Numbered from the stretch's first letter, positions 43,599-53,800 are shown. The stretch is DNA of 64,000 nucleotides from Virgibacillus subterraneus (GCF_900110695.1 NZ_FOEH01000003.1:186001-250000); one strand, 5' to 3'. Notes: generated from the letters alone by a model not told the origin. A program made the numbers and translations.

Positions 43599-43686
43599 TG
43601 ACATTTACATATTAGTGAGAAATGTCACATCTGGTCACAAGGGAAATACGTAAGCTAGATGCAGCAACTAATTTAGGAGGGGTAGC

Positions 43687-44811
43687 ATGTTTCCACAAGA
43701 TTATAATGAAAATCCGTTTATCGTTATTTGGGAATTGACACGTGCCTGTGAATTGAAATGTCTGCATTGCAGGGCAGAAGCACAATACCATCGGCACCCA
43801 TTAGAATTATCATTTGAAGAGGGAAAAAAATTAATTGATGATCTATATGAAATGAATAATCCGATGCTTGTTTTTACAGGCGGTGACCCATTAATGCGTC
43901 CGGATGTCTTTGATATAGCTGAATACGCGGTGAAAAAAGGTGTACGTGTATCGATGACACCTTCTGCAACACCGAATGTAACGAAAGAAGCAATGGAAAA
44001 GGCGAAGAATGTTGGGCTAGCAAGATGGGCATTTTCCATCGATGGACACTCTGCAGAGGTTCATGATCATTTCCGTGGTACGTCAGGTTCGTTTGATTTA
44101 ACAATGAATGCGATAAATTATTTACATGAGCTGGAAATGCCCCTCCAGATAAATACAGTGATTTCAAGATATAATGTCGACTATCTGGATGAAATGGCTG
44201 AAATGGTGGAGAAATTAGGTTGTGTGCTTTGGAGTGTGTTTTTCCTTGTGCCAACTGGTCGTGGAAAAGAAAGTGATATGATTTCACCTGCTGAACATGA
44301 GAAAGTATTACGCTGGCTATATAAACTGTCAAAACGTGTTCCATACGATATAAAAACAACCGCAGCACAGCATTATCGCCGTGTTGTTATTCAAGGAAAA
44401 ATGCGCGAGAATAAAGATCATGATGATGCGATTCGTTATGAAGACGCACTAATGAGCGGCAAGACAGGTCAAATTGATGGGCTCGGTCGTGCACCTAAAG
44501 GGGTCAATGATGGCAACGGCTTTGTGTTTATTTCACATACCGGTGATGTTTTTCCAAGTGGACTGTTACCGATAAAAGCAGGAAATGTACGCGAGACACC
44601 ACTTGCAACGATTTACCGTGAATCAGAAGTGTTCCAAAACTTGCGTAATCCCGATAAATATAAGGGGAAATGTGGAGTATGTGAATTCAGGCATGTATGC
44701 GGTGGATCAAGATCAAGGGCATATAACGTAACCGGTGATTACATGGAGAGTGAACCATATTGCGTTTATATTCCAAAAGCAATGCGGAAAAAGAAAAAAC
44801 AAGCTAACTAA
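43687..44811 (+). CDS. Radical SAM/SPASM protein
   Basis: 374 residues. Radical SAM cluster motif CELKCLHC near residue 18-25, TGGDPLMRPD, and a C-terminal SPASM cysteine set (CGVCEFRHVCGG, plus C near SEPYC). The arrangement resembles heme-modifying NirJ/AhbD-type enzymes and the TIGR04053-type group. Substrate unknown; no peptide precursor gene is seen nearby. The Crp/Fnr and DUF2249 neighbours favour a redox, heme or cofactor role. Start ATG behind aggagggg. Confidence 0.88.
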   Translation: MFPQDYNENPFIVIWELTRACELKCLHCRAEAQYHRHPLELSFEEGKKLIDDLYEMNNPMLVFTGGDPLMRPDVFDIAEYAVKKGVRVSMTPSATPNVTKEAMEKAKNVGLARWAFSIDGHSAEVHDHFRGTSGSFDLTMNAINYLHELEMPLQINTVISRYNVDYLDEMAEMVEKLGCVLWSVFFLVPTGRGKESDMISPAEHEKVLRWLYKLSKRVPYDIKTTAAQHYRRVVIQGKMRENKDHDDAIRYEDALMSGKTGQIDGLGRAPKGVNDGNGFVFISHTGDVFPSGLLPIKAGNVRETPLATIYRESEVFQNLRNPDKYKGKCGVCEFRHVCGGSRSRAYNVTGDYMESEPYCVYIPKAMRKKKKQAN

Positions 44812-44816
44812 ACTGC

Positions 44817-44852
44817 AAAAACTTCTAGCAGGTATTTGGCTAGAAGTTTTTT
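44817..44852. terminator. Bidirectional terminator between radical SAM gene and yrhK-like gene
   Basis: Perfect stem aaaacttctagc / gctagaagtttt; A-run before and T-run after. It overlaps the stop end of the minus-strand gene. Confidence 0.88.
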
Positions 44853-45109
44853 CTTTTATTGGAGAATTGAAAGGCGTGTATTAATTTTATAACAGGTCGG
44901 GCGAGTAGTTGCGCACTTCCCACGATAAATAAAATGGCGCCTGCAGTTTTTAAAGGTTCAAAAAGAAAAAACACACTTCCAATCAGAAACCAAAGCCCAA
45001 GTGTGAAGTCATTTAATAAAGTTATCAGTCGGTATTTTTTGTTAAATGAAAGTTCATAGGTACCGAGATGGATATCCAGGAAATTTTTTTCATCTTTTAT
45101 AAAAGCCAT
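44840..45109 (-). CDS. YrhK-like membrane protein
   Basis: 89 residues with two transmembrane helices (about 35-50 and 53-70). YELSFNKKYRLITLLNDFTL and FLIGSVFFLFEPLKTAGAIL match the YrhK domain of small bacillus membrane proteins, function unknown. Its ribosome site (ggaggga) is the right arm of a 10-bp hairpin directly before the ATG. Confidence 0.75.
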   Translation of the reverse strand: MAFIKDEKNFLDIHLGTYELSFNKKYRLITLLNDFTLGLWFLIGSVFFLFEPLKTAGAILFIVGSAQLLARPVIKLIHAFQFSNKRKNF

Positions 45110-45151
45110 AAAAATCCCTCCATAGGGTTTAAATACCCAATTGGAGGGATT
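45110..45151 (-). promoter_or_regulatory. Hairpin that ends uppP and covers the yrhK ribosome site
   Basis: On the minus strand AATCCCTCCA pairs with TGGAGGGATT, followed by TTT and the yrhK-like ATG. The GGAGGGA in the right arm is the only ribosome site of that gene. It can act as terminator for uppP and, if read through, would mask translation. Confidence 0.65.
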
Positions 45152-45163
45152 AGCAAAACATAA

Positions 45164-45988
45164 TTATAGGAAGAGAATGACAAGTATACCTACGATAAAG
45201 CAATAGAATGCGAAGTATTTAAGGTTTCCGCGTGCCATTACATTCATAAACCAGCGTAATGAATAATAGGAGGCAACAAGTGATGCTGCAAATGCCAGGA
45301 TATAAGGTATCGCTAGTACGCTTATGTTATCATCTCCAAGAATTTCACCGGCAGACATAACCGTTATTCCTAAACTTACTGGAATATAAAGCAGGAATGA
45401 AAAACGTAAAGCTGTTTCTGATTTCATGCCAACAAGCATTGCTGCGACAATCGTTGCACCTGAACGGCTAATCCCTGGTATTAGAGCAACAGATTGAGCT
45501 AAACCAACAATAATTGCGTCCTTTATGGTTATATCACCATCATTCTTATTGCCACGTAAATTGCGAATGATCCATAAAGCAAGTCCAGTTATAAGTAGTG
45601 TATAACCGATTACGGATACTGTGCTTAACTCTTCTTCAATATAATCTTCAAATAATACACCAAGAATACCAGTTGGAATCGTTGCAATAATGAGAAACAG
45701 GATAAATTGAAAATCACTTTTTGCAGCGTTATCCTTCGTTGAAATATACCGAATCCCATTTTCAACCAACCGATATATATCTTTTCGATAAATAACAAGG
45801 ACAGCAATAAGTGAGCCAAAGTTAACCAGTATTTCGAACGATAGCCCTGTTACCTCGGTTACACCAAATAGCTCGCGTAAAATAACAAGATGGCCGCTTG
45901 ATGAAATCGGAATAGGCTCAGTAAAACCTTGTATCAATCCTAAAAAAGTATATTTTATTAATACCCAAAGCGAATTAATTACTTCCAT
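45164..45988 (-). CDS. uppP: Undecaprenyl-diphosphatase UppP (BacA)
   Basis: 274 residues, about eight transmembrane helices. Active-site motifs [18 protein letters not shown] and [18 protein letters not shown] are intact. It dephosphorylates undecaprenyl diphosphate to recycle the carrier of peptidoglycan synthesis and gives bacitracin tolerance. ATG 45988 follows ggagga; the open frame before it lacks a ribosome site. Divergent from the LSm-like gene. Confidence 0.94.
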   Translation of the reverse strand: MEVINSLWVLIKYTFLGLIQGFTEPIPISSSGHLVILRELFGVTEVTGLSFEILVNFGSLIAVLVIYRKDIYRLVENGIRYISTKDNAAKSDFQFILFLIIATIPTGILGVLFEDYIEEELSTVSVIGYTLLITGLALWIIRNLRGNKNDGDITIKDAIIVGLAQSVALIPGISRSGATIVAAMLVGMKSETALRFSFLLYIPVSLGITVMSAGEILGDDNISVLAIPYILAFAASLVASYYSLRWFMNVMARGNLKYFAFYCFIVGILVILFL

Positions 45989-46082
45989 TGTGTTTCCTCC
46001 CAAACGAAGATGGATTTTCAACCATAACAAGTCACCAACCTATAGGCAATTGAATAGTCTAGTTGGTGAGGAGGTTGAAAAT

Positions 46083-46421
46083 ATGAATCAGAATTATCAA
46101 CAAATGTATGAATTATGTAAGAATCATATGCATTCTTATGTACTGGTTGAAATGAATGATGGAACAAAAGTAGATGGCATCATAACAGGTCTTGATGATG
46201 AATATGTATATGTTGCAGTTCCATTAGGGCAAGGAGATGAGCAGCATGCAAATGCATACCCGTCTGACCACCAGCAGCGCCAATTTGGTTTCGGGTATCC
46301 CGGTTATGGGTATCCCGGCTATGGCTATGGTTATGGGTTCGGTTATCCTAGAAGAAGATTCAGACGACTTATCTTACCTTTGGCAGCACTTACTGCATTA
46401 AGTGTATTACCCTGGTATTAA
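46083..46421 (+). CDS. LSm-like domain protein with Gly/Tyr/Pro repeats
   Basis: 112 residues in three parts. Residues 1-48 look like a small Sm-type barrel (HSYVLVEMNDGTKVDGIITG, DDEYVYVAVPLG). Residues about 66-94 are a low-complexity YPGYGYPGYGYGYGFGYP tract. The end is basic then hydrophobic (RRRFRRLILPLAALTAL). Such proteins occur in spore formers and may be coat or crust components; this is inference. ATG 46083 follows gaggagg. Confidence 0.75.
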   Translation: MNQNYQQMYELCKNHMHSYVLVEMNDGTKVDGIITGLDDEYVYVAVPLGQGDEQHANAYPSDHQQRQFGFGYPGYGYPGYGYGYGFGYPRRRFRRLILPLAALTALSVLPWY

Positions 46422-46426
46422 AACAA

Positions 46427-46463
46427 AAACCCTTGCCATTCGTCACCTTGAAGGCAAGGGTTC
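46427..46463 (-). terminator. Terminator between the LSm-like and DUF2929 genes
   Basis: Stem aacccttgcc / ggcaagggtt; the T-rich tail (TTTTTGTTTT) is on the minus strand, so it best serves the DUF2929 gene, but the hairpin may also stop plus-strand transcripts. Confidence 0.7.
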
Positions 46464-46490
46464 ATCAACAGTTTAAATGACTGCTTAAGT

Positions 46491-46539
46491 ACAATTATGA
46501 CACTCGCCATAAAAGCCTAGTTAATGCCAAGTTTTCTAA
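46491..46539 (+). repeat. Dispersed hairpin repeat, copy F (partial)
   Basis: CTGCTTAAGTACAATTATGA, CTCGCCATAAAAGCCTAG and the common end AATGCCAAGTTTTCTAA. It resembles copy A and ends 17 bp from the DUF2929 stop. Confidence 0.65.
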
Positions 46540-46555
46540 TAAATTTTAAATTATA

Positions 46556-46735
46556 TTATTGTTCACTTTCACTTTTTAAAGCACCTTCACCCAAAATGCT
46601 GATAGCAATTGTAACGATTACGGCAAGTATAACTGTGTTCATCAAATTGAATGGGTTGCCAGCCATACTACTTAAAACGTATGAAATAACACCACTAATT
46701 AAAAGTGCCCAAACTAATGGAAGTAGAAACCGCAT
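46556..46735 (-). CDS. DUF2929 small membrane protein (YjzD-like)
   Basis: 59 residues: MRFLLPLVWALLISGVISYV, a short loop (SSMAGNPFN), a second helix (TVILAVIVTIAISILG) and a short acidic tail. The LxWALxxxxxxYVLSSMxG pattern is that of DUF2929. Ribosome site gaggtg 6 nt before ATG. In B. subtilis a DUF2929 protein (YjzD) lies near med and fabHA, as here. Confidence 0.78.
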   Translation of the reverse strand: MRFLLPLVWALLISGVISYVLSSMAGNPFNLMNTVILAVIVTIAISILGEGALKSESEQ

Positions 46736-46862
46736 AATTTACACCTCTTTTTTTATTTACGACAAGTACTGATTCGTGAAACTTTCCTCATATAGTTTAT
46801 CAAATCCACATAAAAAATAAAAGTATTTATTAGTTAAGAATAAAAGTGAAGGATGGATATTC

Positions 46863-47432
46863 ATGTTATTTTTAGTAGAGAACTGTTTTCAGTGGGTTGG
46901 TTTTCATATTGTTAATTGTTTACTGGAAAATGGTTATAAAGTAGATGGAATTGACGATCTCTCCTCAGATAAAAAAAAGCACCTATCAATGTTTGTGGGA
47001 AGAAATTCATCATTCCAGCATATATCTTCTTCGGAAAGGGATGCAACGTACGATAGTTCAATTAAAATCACAGAAAATCAACTTGATTTAACACTTCAAC
47101 AGAATACAAGCCATTTAATTAAACTTCCAATACTTTTTGGTGAATGGATGCCTATGAAAATTAATGGAATGTATCATCATAACTCATTTATACCGTTTGA
47201 TTCGGATATTTTTTTGAATGAAGCAATTTATATAGGAGACTTTATGAAAAGCCTTACCCAGTGGATAAAGTCGTCTCAATTACCAGAAATCTTAGAAGTT
47301 AAATCAATAAATAATAAACAAAGTGAGGAGATAAAACTTGAAAATTCCGTCTATATTCGAAACAATAGAACTATAGAAGAAAATCTAAAAATGGTTATAA
47401 AGCACTATGAGAAATTTGAAGACTTTTATTAA
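46863..47432 (+). CDS. YjaV-like degenerate nucleotide-sugar epimerase homologue
   Basis: 189 residues. The start LVENCFQWVGFHIVNCLLEN aligns with the Rossmann start of NAD-dependent epimerases, but the GxxGxxG motif is lost and no YxxxK is seen. Length and place before med correspond to yjaV of B. subtilis. Likely not an active dehydrogenase; function unknown. An A/G-rich aaggatgg precedes the ATG. Confidence 0.65.
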   Translation: MLFLVENCFQWVGFHIVNCLLENGYKVDGIDDLSSDKKKHLSMFVGRNSSFQHISSSERDATYDSSIKITENQLDLTLQQNTSHLIKLPILFGEWMPMKINGMYHHNSFIPFDSDIFLNEAIYIGDFMKSLTQWIKSSQLPEILEVKSINNKQSEEIKLENSVYIRNNRTIEENLKMVIKHYEKFEDFY

Positions 47433-47528
47433 TATCCTGAGTATTAACAGGTAATTAGCATTTTTCAAGTTGTAGTTTATGGTTAAAATACAGACAAGCA
47501 ATCATCAATCCGGATTGGAGTGCGCGCG

Positions 47529-48497
47529 TTGAAAAAAGTTTCCATTGTTATATTAACAGCTATTATATTTATGATTTTATCGGGATGTTCAAATTATTTT
47601 GATCAAGGTAAATTGCAGAAGGCAGGAATGCTGGTTGAAACATCTATTCACGATCAGCCATGGGGGAAAAAGGGGTATCAAGGATTACTTGAAATAGAGG
47701 AAGAGTTTAATGTTGATGTTTTTTTCAAAGAAGGTATTCAAACCGAACAGGAAGTTAATGAGGCAGTTGATGAACTGGTTAATCAAGGGGTAAATCTTAT
47801 ATTTGGACATAGCAGTACATATGGGAAACACTTTAAAGATATTTCAACAGCATACCCAGATGTTCATTTTGTCTATTTTAACGGTGGTCAGTTTGATGAA
47901 GATTTGACGAGTCTGAATTTCAACTCACATGCCATGGGGTTTTTTGGTGGAATGATTGCAGCAAGGATGACCGAAACGGATAATGTAGGGGTTGTTGGAG
48001 CGTTTGAATGGCAGCCTGAGATAGAGGGTTTTTATGAAGGGGCAAAATACCAGAACCAAGAAGTTGAGGTACACTTAAGTTATGTAAACAACTGGAATGA
48101 AAGTCAACTTGCATTGGAAAAGTATGAACACATGCAGAACAAAAATGTGGATGTATTCTATCCAACCGGAGATATGTTTAGTGCTTCTATTATTAAACAT
48201 GCAAGTGAAGATGACTTGTATGCTATTGGATATGTTTCAGATCAATCTGAAATCGCTGAAAATACAGTTTTGACAAGTACAATTCAGCATGTTGAAAAAT
48301 TATATGTTCTTACTGCGGAAAAATTTAATGAGGGAGAGCTTCGTGGTGGTGTGTTAACGTTTGACTTTAAGGATGATGTTATCTCTTTGGGGAAATATAG
48401 CCCGGATGTCCCTGAGGAATTTAAGGACAAGATGAAAGAAGCGGTTGAGGAATATAAGGAAACTGGATTATTACCGAATGAACAAGAGTCAGATTAA
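47529..48497 (+). CDS. med: Med-like BMP-family lipoprotein (competence regulator)
   Basis: 322 residues. Lipoprotein signal with lipobox LSGC, then a BMP/PnrA-type substrate-binding fold (AGMLVETSIHDQPWGKKGYQ; NLIFGHSSTYGKHFKDIS; GFFGGMIAARMTETDNVGVV). In B. subtilis Med promotes comK expression and lies upstream of comZ-fabHA. Here fabHA follows after 91 bp with no room for comZ. Start at TTG 47529, 8 nt after ggag; the GTG at 47520 overlaps the ribosome site. Confidence 0.85.
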   Translation: MKKVSIVILTAIIFMILSGCSNYFDQGKLQKAGMLVETSIHDQPWGKKGYQGLLEIEEEFNVDVFFKEGIQTEQEVNEAVDELVNQGVNLIFGHSSTYGKHFKDISTAYPDVHFVYFNGGQFDEDLTSLNFNSHAMGFFGGMIAARMTETDNVGVVGAFEWQPEIEGFYEGAKYQNQEVEVHLSYVNNWNESQLALEKYEHMQNKNVDVFYPTGDMFSASIIKHASEDDLYAIGYVSDQSEIAENTVLTSTIQHVEKLYVLTAEKFNEGELRGGVLTFDFKDDVISLGKYSPDVPEEFKDKMKEAVEEYKETGLLPNEQESD

Positions 48498-48506
48498 TTC
48501 TTTTTC

Positions 48507-48551
48507 TTGCACATTGGGAAAGAATGCATTAAAATTAGTACCAAGTCATAA
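48507..48551 (+). promoter_or_regulatory. fabHA-fabF promoter with FapR-like operator
   Basis: TTGCAC, 17-bp spacer, TAAAAT gives a strong vegetative promoter. It is overlapped at the start site by ATTAGTACCAAGTCATAA, whose left half ATTAGTACC equals the FapR half-site. FapR represses fatty-acid genes until malonyl-CoA rises. Confidence 0.7.
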
Positions 48552-48588
48552 GATTTGATATTAACATTAGTTATAAGGGGATGAAAAT

Positions 48589-49527
48589 ATGAATGTTGGT
48601 CTTTTAGGCACTGGACATTACGTCCCAACCAACGTAGTGACGAATAAAGATATGGAAAAAATTGTCGACACAAACGATGAATGGATAAGAACAAGAACTG
48701 GTATTGAAGAACGCAGAATAGCAAGTGATGATATAAATACTTCAGATATGGCCTTTTTTGCAGCACAGGAAGCATTGAAAGAGTCAAATGTAAAGGCAGA
48801 AGATATTGATTTAATACTTGTTGCTACTGTAACACCAGATACACCGTTTCCATCAGTATCATGTATGATCCAGGACAGATTAGGAGCACGTAAAGCTGCG
48901 GCAATGGACATAAGTGCAGCTTGTTCAGGATTTATGTACGGGGTAGTTACAGCTAAACAGTTTATCGAAACAAATGCCTATAAAAACATTTTAGTAGTTG
49001 GTGTAGAAAAGCTTTCTAAAATTACCGATTGGTCAGACCGTAATACATGTGTGCTTTTTGGTGATGGAGCTGGCGCGGCAGTAGTAGGACCGGTTTCAGA
49101 AGGTAAAGGAATTCTGTCCTTTGAACTTGGAGCAGATGGTTCAGGCGGAAAAGAATTATACCAAAATGATGAGGATCACCTTATGATGAATGGTAGAGAA
49201 GTATTTAAATTTGCTGTGCGACAAATGCCGGATTCGTCGGTAAATGTCGTTGAGCAAGCTGGATACAACAAAGAAGATGTTGATTATTTAGTACCACACC
49301 AGGCGAATATTAGAATCATGGAAGCGGCCCGGGAAAAATTAGGAATTTCAGAAGAAAAAATGGCGACTTCCATTAAACGATATGGAAATAATTCGTCTGC
49401 TTCTATTCCGATAGCTTTATCTGAAGGTGTAAAGAGTGGTAAGATAAAAGATGATGATTTAGTCGTTTTAGTTGGCTTTGGCGGAGGATTAACGTGGGGT
49501 GCTATTGCGCTTCGCTGGGGCAAATAA
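48589..49527 (+). CDS. fabHA: Beta-ketoacyl-ACP synthase III FabHA
   Basis: 312 residues. Catalytic Cys112 in [10 protein letters not shown], His in VPHQANIRI and Asn in [23 protein letters not shown] near the N-terminus. It condenses branched or acetyl-CoA primers with malonyl-ACP to start fatty-acid synthesis. First gene of a fabHA-fabF operon under a FapR-like operator, as in B. subtilis. Confidence 0.95.
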   Translation: MNVGLLGTGHYVPTNVVTNKDMEKIVDTNDEWIRTRTGIEERRIASDDINTSDMAFFAAQEALKESNVKAEDIDLILVATVTPDTPFPSVSCMIQDRLGARKAAAMDISAACSGFMYGVVTAKQFIETNAYKNILVVGVEKLSKITDWSDRNTCVLFGDGAGAAVVGPVSEGKGILSFELGADGSGGKELYQNDEDHLMMNGREVFKFAVRQMPDSSVNVVEQAGYNKEDVDYLVPHQANIRIMEAAREKLGISEEKMATSIKRYGNNSSASIPIALSEGVKSGKIKDDDLVVLVGFGGGLTWGAIALRWGK

Positions 49528-49556
49528 CTTAGTTTACGTCATAGGAGGAATACGCA

Positions 49557-50795
49557 ATGGAGGAAAGAAGAGTAGTTATAACAGGACTCGGATCAGTTTC
49601 CCCCGTAGGAAATGATGTACAGACAATGTGGGATAACGTTGTCGCAGGGAATTCTGGAATTGATTATATAACTAGACTTAATAAAGATGATTTTCCCGCA
49701 CATGTAGCTGCAGAAGTGAAGGATTTTGATCCAACCCTTTTCATGGAGAAAAAAGATGCAAGAAAGATGGATTTGTTTACACAATATGCTGTGGCTGCTT
49801 CTAAAATGGCAATTGACGATGCAAATCTTACAATCGATGAAAACAATGCTAATCGAGTTGGAGTTTGGATTGGGTCTGGCATTGGTGGTATGGGAACATT
49901 AGAAGATCAGCATACGAAGTTTTTGGAAAAAGGATATCGTCGTGTGAGTCCTTTCTTCGTGCCAATGATGATTCCGGATATGGCAGCAGGTCAAGTATCA
50001 ATCCAGTTTGGTGCAAAAGGAATTAACTCATGTACTGTAACAGCATGTGCATCAGGCGCAAATTCAATTGGTGATGCCTTTAAGGCTATTGAGCGCGGTG
50101 ATGCTGACTATATCATCGCAGGCGGAACCGAAGCACCGATTACAAATATGGCATTTGCGGGTTTTTCTTCGGCAAAAGCATTATCAACAAATGAAGATCC
50201 AAAAAAAGCAAGCCGCCCATTTGATTTAGATCGTGATGGATTTGTAATGGGTGAAGGAGCAGGTATTCTAATTTTAGAAACACTAGAATCTGCACAAGAG
50301 CGTGGTGCGCACATTTACGGTGAGATTGTTGGCTATGGTGCAACAGGTGATGCGTATCACATTACTGCTCCAGCAGAGAATGGTGAAGGGGCTGCACGTG
50401 CCATGCAGCATGCAATTGAGGATGCAGGAATTTCCCCTTCAGATGTCGACTATGTGAATGCACATGGAACAAGTACACATCTTAATGATAAGTTTGAAAC
50501 AGTAGCAATCAAAACGGTTTTTGATGAATATGCTTCTAAACTGCCAATATCGTCGACCAAAGGGGTCACAGGGCATTTGTTAGGTGCAGCTGGTGGTATT
50601 GAATCAGTCATATCTATTAAATCGATTGCGGACGGTCAAATCCCTGGGACAATGAACTATGAAACACCAGACCCGGATTGTGATCTTGATTATGTTACCA
50701 ACGGATCTCGGAAACAGGATGTCAACGTCGTGATGAGTAATTCACTTGGATTTGGTGGACATAATGTTTCGTTAATTTTTAAAAAGTTTAACTAG
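49557..50795 (+). CDS. fabF: Beta-ketoacyl-ACP synthase II FabF
   Basis: 412 residues. Catalytic Cys164 in [10 protein letters not shown], His in [11 protein letters not shown] and His in [14 protein letters not shown]. It performs the chain-elongating condensations of fatty-acid synthesis in the cytoplasm. It lies 29 bp behind fabHA with ggagga before the ATG; terminator follows. A second homologue is encoded at 53.8 kb. Confidence 0.96.
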   Translation: MEERRVVITGLGSVSPVGNDVQTMWDNVVAGNSGIDYITRLNKDDFPAHVAAEVKDFDPTLFMEKKDARKMDLFTQYAVAASKMAIDDANLTIDENNANRVGVWIGSGIGGMGTLEDQHTKFLEKGYRRVSPFFVPMMIPDMAAGQVSIQFGAKGINSCTVTACASGANSIGDAFKAIERGDADYIIAGGTEAPITNMAFAGFSSAKALSTNEDPKKASRPFDLDRDGFVMGEGAGILILETLESAQERGAHIYGEIVGYGATGDAYHITAPAENGEGAARAMQHAIEDAGISPSDVDYVNAHGTSTHLNDKFETVAIKTVFDEYASKLPISSTKGVTGHLLGAAGGIESVISIKSIADGQIPGTMNYETPDPDCDLDYVTNGSRKQDVNVVMSNSLGFGGHNVSLIFKKFN

Positions 50796-50805
50796 TCTAA
50801 GCAAG

Positions 50806-50835
50806 AGGCTGGCCTGAGGAGGTCAGCCTTTTTTT
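50806..50835 (+). terminator. Terminator after fabF
   Basis: Stem aggctggcct / aggtcagcct with 4-nt loop and T-run. Confidence 0.92.
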
Positions 50836-50841
50836 ATGGCG

Positions 50842-50932
50842 GTTTAGAAACTATAAATACTTTTTACTGGAGGTTTTAAGAAAGCAATTTACGATTTCAT
50901 AAGAATACCTTTAACGAATGCCAAGTTTCTGA
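50842..50932 (+). repeat. Dispersed hairpin repeat, copy G (second-module type)
   Basis: TTTAGAAACTATAAATAC with TTTTTACTGGAGG, then TTTCATAAGAATACCTTTAA and CGAATGCCAAGTTTCTGA. The right module is the same as the extra module of copies C and D. Confidence 0.6.
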
Positions 50933-51083
50933 GATTTGGCAGGGGGAAGCGTGTGGAGTGGCCGGACCGCGAATAGTCGTACAAGAGTTGTATCACTTCG
51001 CTCTGCTTACAGCTATTCATGTATTCCATTGCCCATGCATAAAATAAAATAAATGCACTGGACAAGCATGGGTGGTGGAAAAA

Positions 51084-51290
51084 ATGGGGACTGTCTTTTT
51101 ATTTTTGATAGGCTTTGGACTGGCTGTTACAGGTGGGGTAACAACGATAGCATATATGAATTTCCTGCCTTCTGGGATTTCTTGGGGGGATTATTTAATT
51201 TTCATCACAGGACGGTTGGAATGTTATTTTTTACCAATAGGCTTTATATTAATGGCAATTGCACTTTTTCGATACCCTCACAATATGTAA
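51084..51290 (+). CDS. Small two-TM membrane protein, unknown
   Basis: 68 residues with two transmembrane helices (about 2-24 and 46-62): GTVFLFLIGFGLAVTGGVTT and LECYFLPIGFILMAIALF. It resembles short bacillus membrane proteins located before yjbA-type genes; no named family. Ribosome site is weak (ggtgg). An overlapping frame (51053-51322) is a shadow. Confidence 0.62.
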   Translation: MGTVFLFLIGFGLAVTGGVTTIAYMNFLPSGISWGDYLIFITGRLECYFLPIGFILMAIALFRYPHNM

Positions 51291-51390
51291 ACTTCTCGCA
51301 AATCGAATATTTTTTTGCATGATGGTCATAATGTATTTTAAATGATTTCATTTTAGAAAAAGACAAAGTGCAAAGAAGCGAGGGTTGTAT

Positions 51391-52152
51391 ATGTTGTATT
51401 TACACGATGTTTGGGTTAATTGGTTTGAAGGTGAAGAAAATGGCTATAGTGTTTGCTATTTTCATGAGTGGCGAAAAGAAGACGGGATAGAGCTGTTAGA
51501 TCAGGTTCCACTACTATACATATCTGAAGTGCTTTATAACTACATAGAAAATGACATGCATGATTTACCTAAAGGACTTCTTGATATGATTCACAAACGT
51601 GCCTATGTCCGCAAAGGCCAGGAGAGAACGGTACTTGATTACGCATGTGTTGTTACCGACGGCAAGGATATTATTGCTTTTGATTCAATCGGCTATCGGA
51701 TACCTATTCGTAAAAGCAGACTTATTCCACGTCAAGAGCAACTTGTGTTTGATATGATCAAAACCACCAAACCAGAATCGTTTAAATTTGAAGGAGAAAT
51801 CGTCGAAAAAGAATATCATATGCTTTCGATGGCTCCAGAACTTGTTCATGGATTGACACGCAGAGAAAGGCAGCTCAAGCAATTGCTGATGATTGCCCTT
51901 GATCAATTGAGAACTGCAAATAACCTGGAAGAGCTTCGCTACTGGCTGACCGAATGGGATCCGAAAAAATACCCTTATATTCGGTATATGAACGAGGATA
52001 AAGTGTGGGAAGCACTTTATGAGGGTGTTAAGCAAGGGTGGAGTATTGGGCATGAAGAATTGTGCAGCAAGATGATTAAAGGACAGCCATTTCTGGAAAG
52101 AATGTGGGAGCTTGAACAAGCGCCTGAGCAAAATACATCGAAGCAGAAGTAG
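51391..52152 (+). CDS. yjbA: YjbA family (UPF0736/DUF3603) protein
   Basis: 253 residues, soluble. [32 protein letters not shown] and a Trp/Tyr-rich C-terminal half ([19 protein letters not shown]) match YjbA. Function unknown. In B. subtilis yjbA also lies next to trpS. ATG 51391 follows cgaggg. Confidence 0.88.
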   Translation: MLYLHDVWVNWFEGEENGYSVCYFHEWRKEDGIELLDQVPLLYISEVLYNYIENDMHDLPKGLLDMIHKRAYVRKGQERTVLDYACVVTDGKDIIAFDSIGYRIPIRKSRLIPRQEQLVFDMIKTTKPESFKFEGEIVEKEYHMLSMAPELVHGLTRRERQLKQLLMIALDQLRTANNLEELRYWLTEWDPKKYPYIRYMNEDKVWEALYEGVKQGWSIGHEELCSKMIKGQPFLERMWELEQAPEQNTSKQK

Positions 52153-52194
52153 AGCATTGGCGGGCTCGCCGAATTCACGGCGGATATAGCTGAA

Positions 52195-52299
52195 ACGATA
52201 AAGTTCGACACGGAATCGATAAAGCCACCTCAGAATTGTTGGAAGTTAAACTCGGAATAGATAAAGTTCGACAAGAAAACGATAAAGTTCACCTTTCAC
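52195..52299. repeat. Tandem array, five units of exactly 21 bp
   Basis: Units start at 52195, 52216, 52237, 52258 and 52279, best seen as ACGATAAAGTTCGACACGGAA and TAGATAAAGTTCGACAAGAAA. The third unit is diverged. Intergenic, between yjbA and the trpS terminator. The unit core AAAGTTC(G)AC also occurs in the array at 22.1 kb. Confidence 0.8.
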
Positions 52300-52308
52300 G
52301 AAAAATAA

Positions 52309-52341
52309 GGGGTGCTCCGATATAACAAAATCGGAGCACCC
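52309..52341 (-). terminator. Terminator after trpS
   Basis: Perfect 12-bp stem gggtgctccgat / atcggagcaccc; minus-strand tail CTTATTTTT. Confidence 0.9.
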
Positions 52342-52348
52342 TCTCCAT

Positions 52349-53583
<1,235 letters not shown>

Positions 53584-53589
53584 TGCTTT

Positions 53590-53619
53590 ATTATATATGA
53601 AGATAGAGGAGAAAATCAA
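53590..53619 (-). promoter_or_regulatory. Promoter of the trpS T-box leader
   Basis: Minus strand TTGATT, 18-bp spacer, TATAAT, placed directly before the T-box leader. Confidence 0.65.
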
Positions 53620-53800
53620 GTCTCATTGATTAACTGGTATATTTACAGGAAGTAGATGATGGGACAATTTATTTTTAGTAAAAGAATTTCAGAAAAGTAC
53701 AGGAAGCCGTTTAACAAATTAACATAATAATTCTAATTATGATAAAATACAGGTATAAATTGAGCACTAATCTTAAAGATTGTTGAAAGGAAGAATAAGC

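Noticed and set aside
43622-43645. Crp/Fnr box before the radical SAM gene (TGTCACATCTGGTCACA)
   Set aside because: Half-sites are direct or misspaced (7 instead of 6 bp) rather than palindromic.
46524-46772. 82-codon plus-strand frame
   Set aside because: It is the complement of the DUF2929 gene, which has the better start, ribosome site and family pattern.
51053-51322. 89-codon frame overlapping the small membrane protein
   Set aside because: Composition is unlike a real protein, and the other frame encodes two clear membrane helices.
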